Of a stretch of DNA of 64,000 nt, positions 39,814 to 50,120 are shown piece after piece (position 1 is the stretch's first letter; every line of letters starts with the position of its first letter). Under the pieces are notes generated by a model that saw nothing but the letters and a program-made list of their open reading frames with translations, was not told where the DNA came from and ran no database searches. Source of the DNA: an uncultured Bacilli bacterium. Lineage in GTDB: Bacteria; Bacillota_I; Bacilli_A; RF39; UBA660. Position numbers and translations under genes: made by a program. Location of the stretch: contig CASPWD010000001.1 of NCBI GenBank assembly GCA_949425635.1, positions 62,001-126,000 of the forward strand. Reading direction: 5' to 3'.

Positions 39814-40800
39814 ATGAATAAAGAAATCATTACAGAAGAAGAAATTCAAAAAAGTAATGAAATAATATCTAAAATACAAAACTATTATGCTGAAAGAATA
39901 GTTGGTCAAAAAAACTTACAAACATCTCTTTTAGTTTGTCTACTTGCTAAAGGACATATCTTATTAGAATCTGTCCCAGGGCTTGCCAAAACAACAGCTG
40001 CAAAAGTTTTAACTGATGCCGTAGATGGTAAATTCTCACGTATCCAATGTACACCAGACTTATTACCTAGTGACATTATTGGTACTCAAATTTTTAATTA
40101 TACTAATAACACATTTGACACAAAGATTGGTCCAATCTATGGTAACTTTGTACTACTAGATGAAATAAATCGTTCAAGTGCTAAAACACAAAGTGCAACC
40201 TTAGAAGCCATGCAAGAACATCAAATTACAATCGGTGGTCAAATATATAAATTACCAGAACCATTTATTGTTATTGCAACTCAAAACCCTATTGAACAAG
40301 AAGGAACTTATCTTCTAGCTGAAGCACAACTAGATCGTTTCTTAATCAAAGAAAAAGTCTATTATCCAACTGCTGATGAAGAAGTAGAAGTTCTAAATAG
40401 AATAGAAAATAATGTCTTTGCTAACAATGAATCGATATTATCATTAGATGACTTAACATTCCTACAAGACTTAACTAAAAAAGTTTATGTAGATGACTCT
40501 ATCAAAAGATACATTGCCAATATCATTTTAGCTACAAGATGTCCTTATAACTATATTCCAAAAAATCTTGCAGAATACATCTCTTTAGGCTCAAGTACAC
40601 GTGGTTCAATTGCTTTCTTAGAATGTGCTAAAGCAGTAGCTCTACTTAATGGACGAACTCATGTAATTCCAGATGATGTAAAATCACTAAGATATAGTAT
40701 TTTAAGACATCGAATTTCTTTAAACTTCTCTGCAATCGCTGACAATGTACCTGTTGAACAAATAATAGATGCTATTGTAGGAGCTATCCAAACTCCATGA
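39814..40800 (+). CDS. MoxR-family AAA+ ATPase
   Basis: GHILLESVPGLAKTTAAKVL, GPIYGNFVLLDEINRSSAKTQSATLEAMQEHQ, IATQNPIEQEGTYLLAEAQLDRF. Confidence 0.95.
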   Translation: MNKEIITEEEIQKSNEIISKIQNYYAERIVGQKNLQTSLLVCLLAKGHILLESVPGLAKTTAAKVLTDAVDGKFSRIQCTPDLLPSDIIGTQIFNYTNNTFDTKIGPIYGNFVLLDEINRSSAKTQSATLEAMQEHQITIGGQIYKLPEPFIVIATQNPIEQEGTYLLAEAQLDRFLIKEKVYYPTADEEVEVLNRIENNVFANNESILSLDDLTFLQDLTKKVYVDDSIKRYIANIILATRCPYNYIPKNLAEYISLGSSTRGSIAFLECAKAVALLNGRTHVIPDDVKSLRYSILRHRISLNFSAIADNVPVEQIIDAIVGAIQTP

Positions 40801-41672
40801 AATTAAAATATATTAATCAAATACAAGCTAATATATCTATTACATCACATATGAAAACTAGTAATATTCTAGATGGTACATACAAATCTGTATATCGTGG
40901 TAAAAGTATGAACTTTGAAAACCTAAGAGAATATGTCATAAATGATGATGTTAAAGATATAGATTGGAAAGCTTCGTCAAGAAGTGGAACCATTTTAGTT
41001 AAACAATTTATTGCTGAAAAAAAGCACAATATAATGCTTGTAATGGACACAGGTAAAAAAATGGATGCTGATACAAGCTCCAACTTTCAAAAAAAAGAAA
41101 TAGCATTAATGACAGCAGGCACAATTGGTTATATTGCTGTTAAAAATGGTGATTATATAGGAATGATGTATAATGCAAATAACAAAATAAATTATAAACC
41201 ATTAAAATATAGTCTTTACAACCTAGAAGAATATCTTACAGAGTACGAAAGAAATGCTACATTAGAAACAGATACTAATCTAGACGAAACATTAAAATAT
41301 ATCATTAAAAACATTAAGAAAAAAATGATTCTATTTATTGTAACCGACTTAGAAGGTCTTAATAACATAAGTACTAAAACAATCAAAGCTCTTAAAGAAG
41401 CTCACGATGTATTACTAATAAACATTGAAGATGCCTTTATGACTGGCGAAAATATATATGATATAGATGAAGATAATTATATTCCTCCTATTTTATTACA
41501 AGATAAACAACTAAATGAAATTGAAAAGGAAATAAGAAAAAATATTCTTAGTAAAAATAAAAGAAGATTAAAAAATAACAAAATAGAAATGGTCACAATA
41601 AAAGATAAGGAGAGTATTCCAATGAAGTTAATTGAATTACTAGAAAGTCATAAATATGCAAGTAACAACTAA
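40797..41672 (+). CDS. DUF58 domain protein
   Basis: YRGKSMNFENLREYVINDDVKDIDWKASSRSGTILVKQF. Confidence 0.92.
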   Translation: MKLKYINQIQANISITSHMKTSNILDGTYKSVYRGKSMNFENLREYVINDDVKDIDWKASSRSGTILVKQFIAEKKHNIMLVMDTGKKMDADTSSNFQKKEIALMTAGTIGYIAVKNGDYIGMMYNANNKINYKPLKYSLYNLEEYLTEYERNATLETDTNLDETLKYIIKNIKKKMILFIVTDLEGLNNISTKTIKALKEAHDVLLINIEDAFMTGENIYDIDEDNYIPPILLQDKQLNEIEKEIRKNILSKNKRRLKNNKIEMVTIKDKESIPMKLIELLESHKYASNN

Positions 41673-42114
41673 ATTAAATGATCTTTTTTCTTACTCTCTA
41701 TTACCAATTATTTTTGTTATTTTTATAACCATTATTGTTATCTTAATTATCATATATTTAAACAAACCGAAAAAGAATCTTTTATCAGTAGTTGAACCAC
41801 TACCAAAAGATATAATAACGATTAAAAATAAATATCTTACTCTAATAAATAATCTTACTAATAAAGTAACGGAAAATAAAATAACGAATAGAAAAGCTTA
41901 CCAAGAGCTTAGTAATATTATTAGAAACTTCGTATACGAGATGACCGGTCTTGCTGTTCAAAATTGTACATTAGAAGATATCTCTTACTTAAACATGCCT
42001 TATCTTTATGAATTAGTAAGTGAATATTATGATCCAGAATTCGCACGTATCTCTAAAAGCAATATTATAGATTCTATTAATAAAACAAAAGGAGTGATAG
42101 AAAGATGGAATTAA
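41656..42114 (+). CDS. Membrane-anchored hypothetical protein of the Bat-like operon
   Basis: Single TM; overlaps both neighbours, translationally coupled. Confidence 0.65.
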   Translation: MQVTTKLNDLFSYSLLPIIFVIFITIIVILIIIYLNKPKKNLLSVVEPLPKDIITIKNKYLTLINNLTNKVTENKITNRKAYQELSNIIRNFVYEMTGLAVQNCTLEDISYLNMPYLYELVSEYYDPEFARISKSNIIDSINKTKGVIERWN

Positions 42115-43115
42115 GAAATCCTATTCTCCTAATTATTGGGCTTTTAATAGTTATTATCATTCCCTTTATATTAAAACGAAAAAAACAAAACTTTAATAGT
42201 GGTACTAAAATTGCTAATACTAAATTCATAAAAGAAAATAACTATTACCAAGCTAAAATGAAAAGGTACAAAAATTTGACTTTATTACTTAAAGCTTTAT
42301 GTATTCTAACAATGCTTGCTTCAGTTATATTAATCGCACGTATTTCTAAAATAGAAAAAGTAGAATCAACTGAATATAATCGTGATATTTTCTTATGCAT
42401 GGACGCTTCTGGTTCTGTAGACGAACTTAACTTAGAATTAGTAAGTAATCTTAAAGACACTGTTAGTTCCTTAAAAGGAGAACGTTTTGGTATATCTATA
42501 TTTAATACATCTAGTGTTATACTTGTTCCTTTAACTGACGATTATAACTATGTTTTAGATACTCTAGATAAACTTGAAAACTCATTTAAAACATTAGAAA
42601 ATCAAGACTTTGATGACTTTGAAAACTATATAAGTAGTTCTGATTATCTAACAAATGGAACTTTAGAAGGTGCTGAAGAAAGAGGAAGTTCATTGATTGG
42701 AGATGGACTTGCATCATGTGTTTTTAGCTTCCCTAAATTAGAAGAGGAAGAACGAACTAGAATAATTATATTCTCAACAGATAACGACTTAGCGGGGACT
42801 CCTATTGTTACTTTAGATGAAGCAGCTACTATAAGCAAAAATAAAAACGTTATTGTTTATGGAATTGGTACTAAATACATGCAAGATAAAGATCGTACAA
42901 ATCTTAAAAATGCCGTTTTAACAACTGGTGGAGAATACTATGACTTTAGTAATACTTCTGGACAAAATATAATAAATTCAATTGAAAAACAAAGTAAATC
43001 ATTAATAAAAGAAAATAATAAAACCTATATGGTTGACTTACCACAAATACCTTTTATTGTCTTACTTACCTCAACAATATTACTATTTATTCTTGAAAAG
43101 AAGGTGATATCATGA
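42105..43115 (+). CDS. VWA-domain membrane protein (BatA-like)
   Basis: RDIFLCMDASGSV MIDAS-like motif; TM at both ends. Confidence 0.88.
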   Translation: MELRNPILLIIGLLIVIIIPFILKRKKQNFNSGTKIANTKFIKENNYYQAKMKRYKNLTLLLKALCILTMLASVILIARISKIEKVESTEYNRDIFLCMDASGSVDELNLELVSNLKDTVSSLKGERFGISIFNTSSVILVPLTDDYNYVLDTLDKLENSFKTLENQDFDDFENYISSSDYLTNGTLEGAEERGSSLIGDGLASCVFSFPKLEEEERTRIIIFSTDNDLAGTPIVTLDEAATISKNKNVIVYGIGTKYMQDKDRTNLKNAVLTTGGEYYDFSNTSGQNIINSIEKQSKSLIKENNKTYMVDLPQIPFIVLLTSTILLFILEKKVIS

Positions 43116-44056
43116 TTATAAATCCTATAATACCAATCTGGCTAATGATAATCATCTGTGCTTCTTTAATATTTTATATAATTAAGTATACAAAAAAAGA
43201 TTTAAGAATATACAAGCTAATTATAATTTTACTACTATTTGTTATAAATTTAAGAATAATGTACAAAAGTGATAATACTACAGCACTATCTAACGATTTA
43301 GATGTAATCTTTGTTGTAGATAGTACAATAAGTATGAATGCTGAAGACTACTCAAATAGTACTAGATTAATAGAGGCAAAAAAAGACATTAATTACATTA
43401 TAGATAACCTTGATGGAGCAAGATTTTCTATAATAAGTTTCCATAATAGTTCAAAAATATTAATCCCATTTACAAAAGACAGTAGCATGGTAAAAAATAC
43501 TATAGAAGCAATATCACCTCTCCACGAATATTATGCTCATGGTTCTTCATTAAATACACCAAGAAAAGACATGATTGAATTGCTTAGTCGATCTAAAGAA
43601 GAGGAAGACAAAGTAAGAATATTATTCTTTATCAGTGATGGCGAAATAACAGATGATTCGAACCTAGAATCATATAAAGAATTAAGTAACTTAGTTGATA
43701 ACGGAGCAGTTCTAGGATATGGAACTGAAAAAGGTGGTAACATGCAAACTACAAATTACTGGGGTGAAAAATCATATGTTATGGACCGCAGTAGCTGGGA
43801 TGAAATAAAAGCAGTATCTACCTTAGATGAAAAAAATCTAAAACAAATAGCTGATGATAGTAACTTAGAATACATTTATATGAATAAACAAACAAATATA
43901 GATAATAAACTAAAAGAAATAAAAAAATTAACTAAAAATGAAATTGCTGAAAATGATAAACTTTCTTATGAAGATACATATTATTTTCTAATAATTCCTC
44001 TTTTCATTCTACTATTATTAAACTATAAAAAATATAAAGAGGTGCTTACTATATGA
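43112..44056 (+). CDS. VWA-domain membrane protein (BatB-like)
   Basis: DVIFVVDSTISMNAED, ISDGEITDDS; TM at both ends. Confidence 0.88.
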   Translation: MIINPIIPIWLMIIICASLIFYIIKYTKKDLRIYKLIIILLLFVINLRIMYKSDNTTALSNDLDVIFVVDSTISMNAEDYSNSTRLIEAKKDINYIIDNLDGARFSIISFHNSSKILIPFTKDSSMVKNTIEAISPLHEYYAHGSSLNTPRKDMIELLSRSKEEEDKVRILFFISDGEITDDSNLESYKELSNLVDNGAVLGYGTEKGGNMQTTNYWGEKSYVMDRSSWDEIKAVSTLDEKNLKQIADDSNLEYIYMNKQTNIDNKLKEIKKLTKNEIAENDKLSYEDTYYFLIIPLFILLLLNYKKYKEVLTI

Positions 44057-44718
44057 AAAAAAGCTTAAATATTATATTAATATTACTATGTATAATTACA
44101 ATAAAACTCTTATTTACTTTCATAACTAACGAAATAATAATAGCAAATTATAGTAAAGAAAAATATAATGATTCACTTATAAAAAGCTTATATTTTATAA
44201 ATTATCCTGAAAGTTATATTGCATTTTATAATCATGGAAATATCTTATATAAACTCGGAAATTATGACGAAGCAATTTCCAAATATGAAACATCTTTAGA
44301 AAAAAATCCACCTCAAAAAAGAATTTGTGATATTCGAGTAAATTTATCTCTTTCTATAACTGCTACTATTGACTCTACTAATAAAGAAGAAGCTTTAAAT
44401 AAATTAAAAAAAGCTCGTACTCTATTATACAAAGACAATTGTGCTCATGAAGAAGATGATAATGGTGACAGTAAAAATGCTGAAGAACTAGAACAAGAAC
44501 TAAAAAAATTAGAAGAAGAACTAAATAATAATACAGATGACAAAGATGATGATGGCGGCGAGGATGGCAGCAAAGAGGATGACAAAGATACTAGTCCAAA
44601 AGAACAAACAATAGAAGAAAAATTAAAAGAAATTCAAAAAGATGCAACGACATCACGTCAACAAAAAACAGATACAGATGAAAACAGAATATCATATTAT
44701 GATGGAAAGAGTTGGTAA
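44053..44718 (+). CDS. TPR membrane protein (BatC-like)
   Basis: YNHGNILYKLGNYDEAISKYETSLEKNP TPR followed by acidic tail. Confidence 0.8.
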   Translation: MKKSLNIILILLCIITIKLLFTFITNEIIIANYSKEKYNDSLIKSLYFINYPESYIAFYNHGNILYKLGNYDEAISKYETSLEKNPPQKRICDIRVNLSLSITATIDSTNKEEALNKLKKARTLLYKDNCAHEEDDNGDSKNAEELEQELKKLEEELNNNTDDKDDDGGEDGSKEDDKDTSPKEQTIEEKLKEIQKDATTSRQQKTDTDENRISYYDGKSW

Positions 44719-44744
44719 AAGAGTACAAAAATTTGTACTCTTTT
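44718..44744. terminator. Bidirectional terminator
   Basis: AAAGAGTACAAAaatTTGTACTCTTTT. Confidence 0.7.
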
Positions 44745-45638
44745 CTATTTCCTTACCTTTATTTCATCATCATCTTTTAAATAACCAACTAACATAGTAG
44801 AATCAGGATAATGATTATTAAAATTACTTTGAACCATCTTTTCATCAAAATTAGCATAACAATATTTACAAAAGTGCTTACAAGAATTATATACTCCAAT
44901 ATCTACCATCTGTACACAATTACATTTTTGTTCTTTACGAGCACTCCATTTTTTATAAGTCTTACCAGTCAATTTAAAGGCCATTTCTCGTGAAAGACAT
45001 TCTCCCTTAACAAATCCATATTCAACCAAATTTACCTCTTCAAAACACGTCTGAACAGTCATACCATGCTCTCTAGCACTCTTACTAAAAGACTCCCCTA
45101 TTTCTTTATAATCATTACTAGTAAAATCTTTAACCCTTAATACATTCATATTATTTCTTACATTCTTATAATCATCAATAAAAGATATTATAAACTTATT
45201 TACATAGCCATCCAATAATTCACATAATCTATTAAAAGCACGTTTATGATACTCCAAATTATACCTATCACTTAAAAATACAGGATCATATCTAATATAC
45301 AAATTGTCTATTCCAACAATACCAGATAACTGCTTAATTGACCAAATTATTACATTCTTATCAATTACATTAGGTTCTATATCATTTTTATAAGGTGTCA
45401 AAGTAACTTGAAATATTATAGGTTTATCAATTTCCTTTAAATAATCAATTATAGGCAATGGATTCTTCGTACAAAAAAGTATAGCATCAACATCATCAAA
45501 ATAAATTCTACTAACTAGCTTTTGATTAAAAGGATTTCTAACATCTATAAAGCCATCTTGGTATCTTTTCATAAACCACTCAGAATAAAAAGCAACAATA
45601 TCAGTTCTGCCACTAACATTAAGAATCATTCTTATCAC
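44745..45638 (-). CDS. DUF1848 family protein
   Basis: ILNVSGRTDIVAFYSEWFMKRYQDGFIDVRNPFNQKLVSRI; C-terminal CKHFCKYCYAN cysteines. Confidence 0.88.
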   Translation of the reverse strand: MIRMILNVSGRTDIVAFYSEWFMKRYQDGFIDVRNPFNQKLVSRIYFDDVDAILFCTKNPLPIIDYLKEIDKPIIFQVTLTPYKNDIEPNVIDKNVIIWSIKQLSGIVGIDNLYIRYDPVFLSDRYNLEYHKRAFNRLCELLDGYVNKFIISFIDDYKNVRNNMNVLRVKDFTSNDYKEIGESFSKSAREHGMTVQTCFEEVNLVEYGFVKGECLSREMAFKLTGKTYKKWSARKEQKCNCVQMVDIGVYNSCKHFCKYCYANFDEKMVQSNFNNHYPDSTMLVGYLKDDDEIKVRK

Positions 45639-45701
45639 CTAATAATTATTATAATATTTTTAACCAAAAATTAAAGAACTTATCAAATAAGTTCTTTAAT
45701 T

Positions 45702-45995
45702 TTAATAAATTGTTTGATTTTGATTTACTTTAGTTCTAGCAACATAATCATTTACTATTCCAACATAAGTTGTTATAACTGGCTGAATTTCTCTCTCAAT
45801 AGTATCTAAAACATCTTTTATATTCTCCATAACGGATTGTAAATCTTGCCCTTCTTCATTTTGCCAATTTTGACTAATAGCATTCATTACATATTTTACA
45901 GTTTGAGCATCATCAGTTAGTAATTGATTATATCTAGCTAAATTAGCTCCACTTTCTTCTAATCTTTCTAAACTTTCTATTTCATAGTTTCCCAT
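45702..45995 (-). CDS. WXG100-like small helical protein (WxNE variant)
   Basis: ~97 aa helical; NWQNEEGQDLQ at the central turn. Confidence 0.7.
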   Translation of the reverse strand: MGNYEIESLERLEESGANLARYNQLLTDDAQTVKYVMNAISQNWQNEEGQDLQSVMENIKDVLDTIEREIQPVITTYVGIVNDYVARTKVNQNQTIY

Positions 45996-46006
45996 ATCAT
46001 TTTCTC

Positions 46007-46852
46007 CTATTGATTTAAATCAAAGTAATTGCCCTTATTCTCAATTTGTGCAACACTTTGCTTCCACTCTGGATGAAACGAATCTACTGTTTTAGATGTT
46101 CTATACCAGCTATCTTTATCAACAACAAATTCTATAACACTCTGTCCATTATCATGTCCCCATTTATTACATCCAGCATCATTCTGATTTTTTATATCAC
46201 CAATAATACCTTTAATAACTGTTCCATCTTTTTGAACAACGTCTATATAATCACCAACATTACCATATGTTGTTGTAGTCGCAACAACATATCTATCTCC
46301 TATTTTACCAAATCCATTTTCATCAAAATTCATCCCTGCAGCTTCTTTTAATTTATACTGCGTTGATGATTTAGAAGTAATTAATTGCCACCCCATATAG
46401 GTATGAGAACGTCCTAAACCATCTGGTAAAGTAACGATTGAACCACTAACAGTATCTAAGTAATCTTCAATACCATTTGTTGAAGGAATCGTATTACTTA
46501 AGACTGCCGCAGTAGGAGCAACAATTACATTTCCATTTCCATCAAAAGTACTATTAATTAAATTTAATAAATTATCTAAAGAGTCTTTCGTAGTGTCATT
46601 AGTAGATTGATAACTATTTATTTGTGTTTCTAAAAAATTAACCAAAACATCAAGATTTGAATCCAAAGTATTTCTTAAAACATCGACTCTTTCTTGAATA
46701 TTACGATTTGAAGCAACTAAGCTCTCTGATCTAATATTATTATTAACATCAATAAGTTCAGACGCAACACCATTTAATGTATCTTTTAAACGAGTTTTAA
46801 CATCAGATAAACGTCCTTTTAAACGCAATATCTCACTTAATCCTAAATACAC
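46007..46852 (-). CDS. Secreted-effector-like: ESX-type helical N-domain plus double-psi/3D-like C-terminal domain
   Basis: N-domain EILRLKGRLSDVKTRLKDTLNGV... shared with 47679-48698; C-domain GDRYVVATTTTYGNVGDYIDVVQKDGTVIKGIIGDIKNQND. Confidence 0.7.
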   Translation of the reverse strand: MYLGLSEILRLKGRLSDVKTRLKDTLNGVASELIDVNNNIRSESLVASNRNIQERVDVLRNTLDSNLDVLVNFLETQINSYQSTNDTTKDSLDNLLNLINSTFDGNGNVIVAPTAAVLSNTIPSTNGIEDYLDTVSGSIVTLPDGLGRSHTYMGWQLITSKSSTQYKLKEAAGMNFDENGFGKIGDRYVVATTTTYGNVGDYIDVVQKDGTVIKGIIGDIKNQNDAGCNKWGHDNGQSVIEFVVDKDSWYRTSKTVDSFHPEWKQSVAQIENKGNYFDLNQ

Positions 46853-46873
46853 ACTAAAACCTCCTAAAAGGAA

Positions 46874-47197
46874 CTATTGCCCTGAACCAAAAGTAGAATC
46901 AATCATATTAGTCAACGAATCAAGTTGTTCTTTTGTTTCTGTATTAGTTCTTTCATAATTTACGATTTGACTATTTAAGAAATTAATTATTTCTGGCAAA
47001 TTCGTACTTACAGAAGTTGAAGCTGCTTCAATTGCTTGAATCAAATTACCATTTGCTGACACTAAGTCACTTGATTGAACATTATTTGCTATATCATTTA
47101 ATTCTTCTGTCATATTCCCAAAATCACTTACTAATTGAGATTCAATATCTTGACTTCTTGTTATAAGTCTTTGTATCTCTGCTAATTCAATATTCAT
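46874..47197 (-). CDS. ESX-type helical protein (stand-alone version of effector N-domain)
   Basis: MNIELAEIQRLITRSQDIESQL... LINSTF/MIDSTF ending shared with neighbours. Confidence 0.7.
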   Translation of the reverse strand: MNIELAEIQRLITRSQDIESQLVSDFGNMTEELNDIANNVQSSDLVSANGNLIQAIEAASTSVSTNLPEIINFLNSQIVNYERTNTETKEQLDSLTNMIDSTFGSGQ

Positions 47198-47219
47198 TTA
47201 TTCTCATCTCCTTTTTCTC

Positions 47220-47513
47220 TTACATTGTCCTACTTTGATTTGTCCTTGTTTCAATTGCCAAATTATTCATAGATATAACATATTTGTCAACCACTGGTAC
47301 GATTGAACCATTAATAGTTTTAATACATGCTTCCAATTCAGCTACAATAGAAACAATATCTTGCCCTTGTTCATTTGTCCAATTTGTTTTTATTTGTTCT
47401 AAAACGTATTGTAAACTTTCTGCACTTTTATTAATGCTTCTATTAGTTGTTGATAAATCTGCTGTTCTATTTTCTAATTCATCAACATTTCTTACTTGAT
47501 AAGTTGCCATCAT
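47220..47513 (-). CDS. WXG100-like small helical protein (WxNE variant)
   Basis: NWTNEQGQDIVSIV, same architecture as 45702-45995. Confidence 0.7.
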   Translation of the reverse strand: MMATYQVRNVDELENRTADLSTTNRSINKSAESLQYVLEQIKTNWTNEQGQDIVSIVAELEACIKTINGSIVPVVDKYVISMNNLAIETRTNQSRTM

Positions 47514-47678
47514 TTATCACTCTCTTTTCCTATTCTTATATAAGATATACTACTTACCTTAATCCAATCATAACATGCAGAACATTAAATATACAATAAA
47601 ATAAAGCTAACTTGACACAAAAAGAAAGAACTTACAAGAAGTTCCTTATTTTTTACTTATGTTAGATATTTCAGTTTT

Positions 47679-48698
47679 TTATTTATATCTATTACCACTT
47701 GATGTAACTTGGTTATTACTATAAGAAGTCGTTCCACTAGAACGAAAGCTTAAGTAATCACAATTTCTTACCCCATTTAAGGCATCATCTACAGCACGTT
47801 TTACTGTATCTGGAGCATTTCCACCCATATATTTTCTATAATGACCTTGTTGATAAACAACAAATTGATTTCTTGCTGTTGCTTGAGCTACTGGATTACT
47901 TCCAAAAGAAGAAACCCATGCTGGTGACTCACATCTATTCAATATTACTGAAGCAACTGCTAACGAATCATCGTAAGATTTATCGCTTTCTGCTGCTACT
48001 ATCGAATATATTAGGTCGCGATCGCTATCACTTAATGAGTAACTTTGATTATCAGTCGTAACAACAAAACCACATTCAGGCTTATTAGTATAGACGCTTA
48101 TATCAGAAGCACTTCCTGCCGAAGAAGCATCCACTACTGGGGCATCACTATAAGCAGCGCCATCCATTTCAGCCACAGTTTGAGTAACACCAGCTGTTGT
48201 AGCCGTTGTCAAAGTCGCTGCTGATAAATCAGGTTGAGAAACAACTCCTGATGGTACACTCTCTGATAACTGAGGTTGTGGTGTAGGCGATGTAGAACCT
48301 TCAGTAGTTCCTCTTATAGTTAACGGCTCATCATAAACATTTGTAGCTGACATAGTTGGTTGTTGTGTTACAAGTTTACCATTATTATCAAATGTACTAT
48401 TAATTAAATATATAAGACTTTCTAATGATTCTTTCGCATCAGCGCTTATATTCTGATAACTATCAATCTGTGTAGATAAAAAAGTAATTATGGTTTCTAT
48501 ATTATTATCTAAAGTAACTTTTAGATTTGCAATTTTAGTACTAATTTCATGATTAGAACTAATTAATTCACTTGATTGAATATTATTATTAACATCTATA
48601 ATTTCATTAGAAACTCCATCTAAAGTACTTTTTAAACTAGCTTTAACATCTGATAAACGTCCTTTTAAACGCATTATTTCACTTAACTCTATATACAT
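47679..48698 (-). CDS. ESX-type helical N-domain plus SleB-like cell wall hydrolase (Hydrolase_2)
   Basis: C-domain LSDSDRDLIYSIVAAESDKSYDDSLAVASVILNRCESPAW...; start set at MYIELSE behind GGAGGTTGTAGT. Confidence 0.82.
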   Translation of the reverse strand: MYIELSEIMRLKGRLSDVKASLKSTLDGVSNEIIDVNNNIQSSELISSNHEISTKIANLKVTLDNNIETIITFLSTQIDSYQNISADAKESLESLIYLINSTFDNNGKLVTQQPTMSATNVYDEPLTIRGTTEGSTSPTPQPQLSESVPSGVVSQPDLSAATLTTATTAGVTQTVAEMDGAAYSDAPVVDASSAGSASDISVYTNKPECGFVVTTDNQSYSLSDSDRDLIYSIVAAESDKSYDDSLAVASVILNRCESPAWVSSFGSNPVAQATARNQFVVYQQGHYRKYMGGNAPDTVKRAVDDALNGVRNCDYLSFRSSGTTSYSNNQVTSSGNRYK

Positions 48699-48832
48699 AC
48701 TACAACCTCCGTATCTTAAATTCTCCAAAAACTCAAGACCTATTCTATAGAAATAATAACATGCAAAAGACTAAATATTCAATAAAATAAAGATTAATTG
48801 ACAAAAAAAGAAAGAATCTTCATAAATTCTTT

Positions 48833-49537
48833 CTAGTTATTTTTCTTCTTATCTTTTGACTTAACTTTATCTTCTTTTTTAGTTCCAAGCAACTTTTCTT
48901 CTAATTCATCAATTGCATCTAAAACTTCATTATGTTTTGCATTTATAACCGCTATAACAACGACAGCACCTAAAGCTATAAATATAAGATTACATGCAAT
49001 TATCAAAGGTGTATTAACAGTTCCTGTGTTTTCTTTCTTTTTAGAAGCCTTAGCCATTTCTTCAAAAACATCATATCTTTCTTTCTTATTGTATTCAGCG
49101 TCAATAGCAGATATAATTTGATCACTCATAGTACTTCCATATCCAGCAAAAGTTTGATTACCTATAATAATAAATGGAATACCATCAGCTGATTTATTTA
49201 AAAAAGTTCCAACTTCTTCCATCAGATTTCCATTATTTTGATCATAATAAACCTCAAATGAAACTAATTTAAACTTGCTTCCATGTTCTTCAACAATACT
49301 ATTTAAAAATTCTAAAAATTCCTGACAATGTGGACATCCATATCCTCTAAACAAATAAATGGTAACTTGATCATCTGTTTCTTTATAATTAGATAAATCA
49401 TGTTCAACTTCTTCTTGAGTCAAAGCTTGATCCAAATTCATTGTTGTATACGATGCGTATTCACTAGGTAAAGCCCAAACTTTAAATGGTATTATAAACA
49501 AAGCAATCAATGCAATTAAAAACATATTCTTTTTCAT
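48833..49537 (-). CDS. Secreted membrane-anchored thioredoxin-fold protein
   Basis: Signal peptide; YLFRGYGCPHCQEFLEFL; GIPFIIIGNQTFAGYG; C-terminal TM. Confidence 0.85.
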   Translation of the reverse strand: MKKNMFLIALIALFIIPFKVWALPSEYASYTTMNLDQALTQEEVEHDLSNYKETDDQVTIYLFRGYGCPHCQEFLEFLNSIVEEHGSKFKLVSFEVYYDQNNGNLMEEVGTFLNKSADGIPFIIIGNQTFAGYGSTMSDQIISAIDAEYNKKERYDVFEEMAKASKKKENTGTVNTPLIIACNLIFIALGAVVVIAVINAKHNEVLDAIDELEEKLLGTKKEDKVKSKDKKKNN

Positions 49538-49622
49538 ACTTCAAATCTCCTTCTACAAAATTATAATATTATATTTAAAAAAGCACAATAATTATGTGCT
49601 TTTTTTCACAAAACTATAATAA

Positions 49623-50099
49623 TTATAAGATATCTTTCAAAAAATCTTGTATATTTTCACAACTAGCCAACATTTTATTCTTATACCTTTTATCACTAGT
49701 AACTTCTTTACCAAACCAACTAGGAATAGTAAATAAAGAAGCCTGTTCACTAGTTTTAAATTCAGTCTCCACAACTACTAAGCCTTCTAAATCACCATGA
49801 TAAACATCTAATTCGGCAATAATTCCATCAGATAGTTCTACTTCATATCTTGTCTTATTAATAAATCTTCCTTGAACAAGTAACATCAAAACATCATAAG
49901 TCACTTTATCTATTTCTGACTCAACTTCTGTTCTAATTTGATTTCCTTCTCCTTTATGCGTCAAAAAATACTTATCATTTTTCTTTCTTATCCTAACCTC
50001 TGGAGTAAAACTAAGATATCCCTGTTCTATTAAATTATATTTAATTCCCTCCAATTTAGGAACTTCCTTAACCAAAAATTTTCTTTCATTTTCAAACAT
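49623..50099 (-). CDS. CYTH-domain protein
   Basis: MFENERKFLVKEVP...IEQGYLSFTPEVRIRKKNDKYFLTHKGEG. Confidence 0.88.
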   Translation of the reverse strand: MFENERKFLVKEVPKLEGIKYNLIEQGYLSFTPEVRIRKKNDKYFLTHKGEGNQIRTEVESEIDKVTYDVLMLLVQGRFINKTRYEVELSDGIIAELDVYHGDLEGLVVVETEFKTSEQASLFTIPSWFGKEVTSDKRYKNKMLASCENIQDFLKDIL

Positions 50100-50120
50100 T
50101 TTTACTCTCTCATTCCAAAG

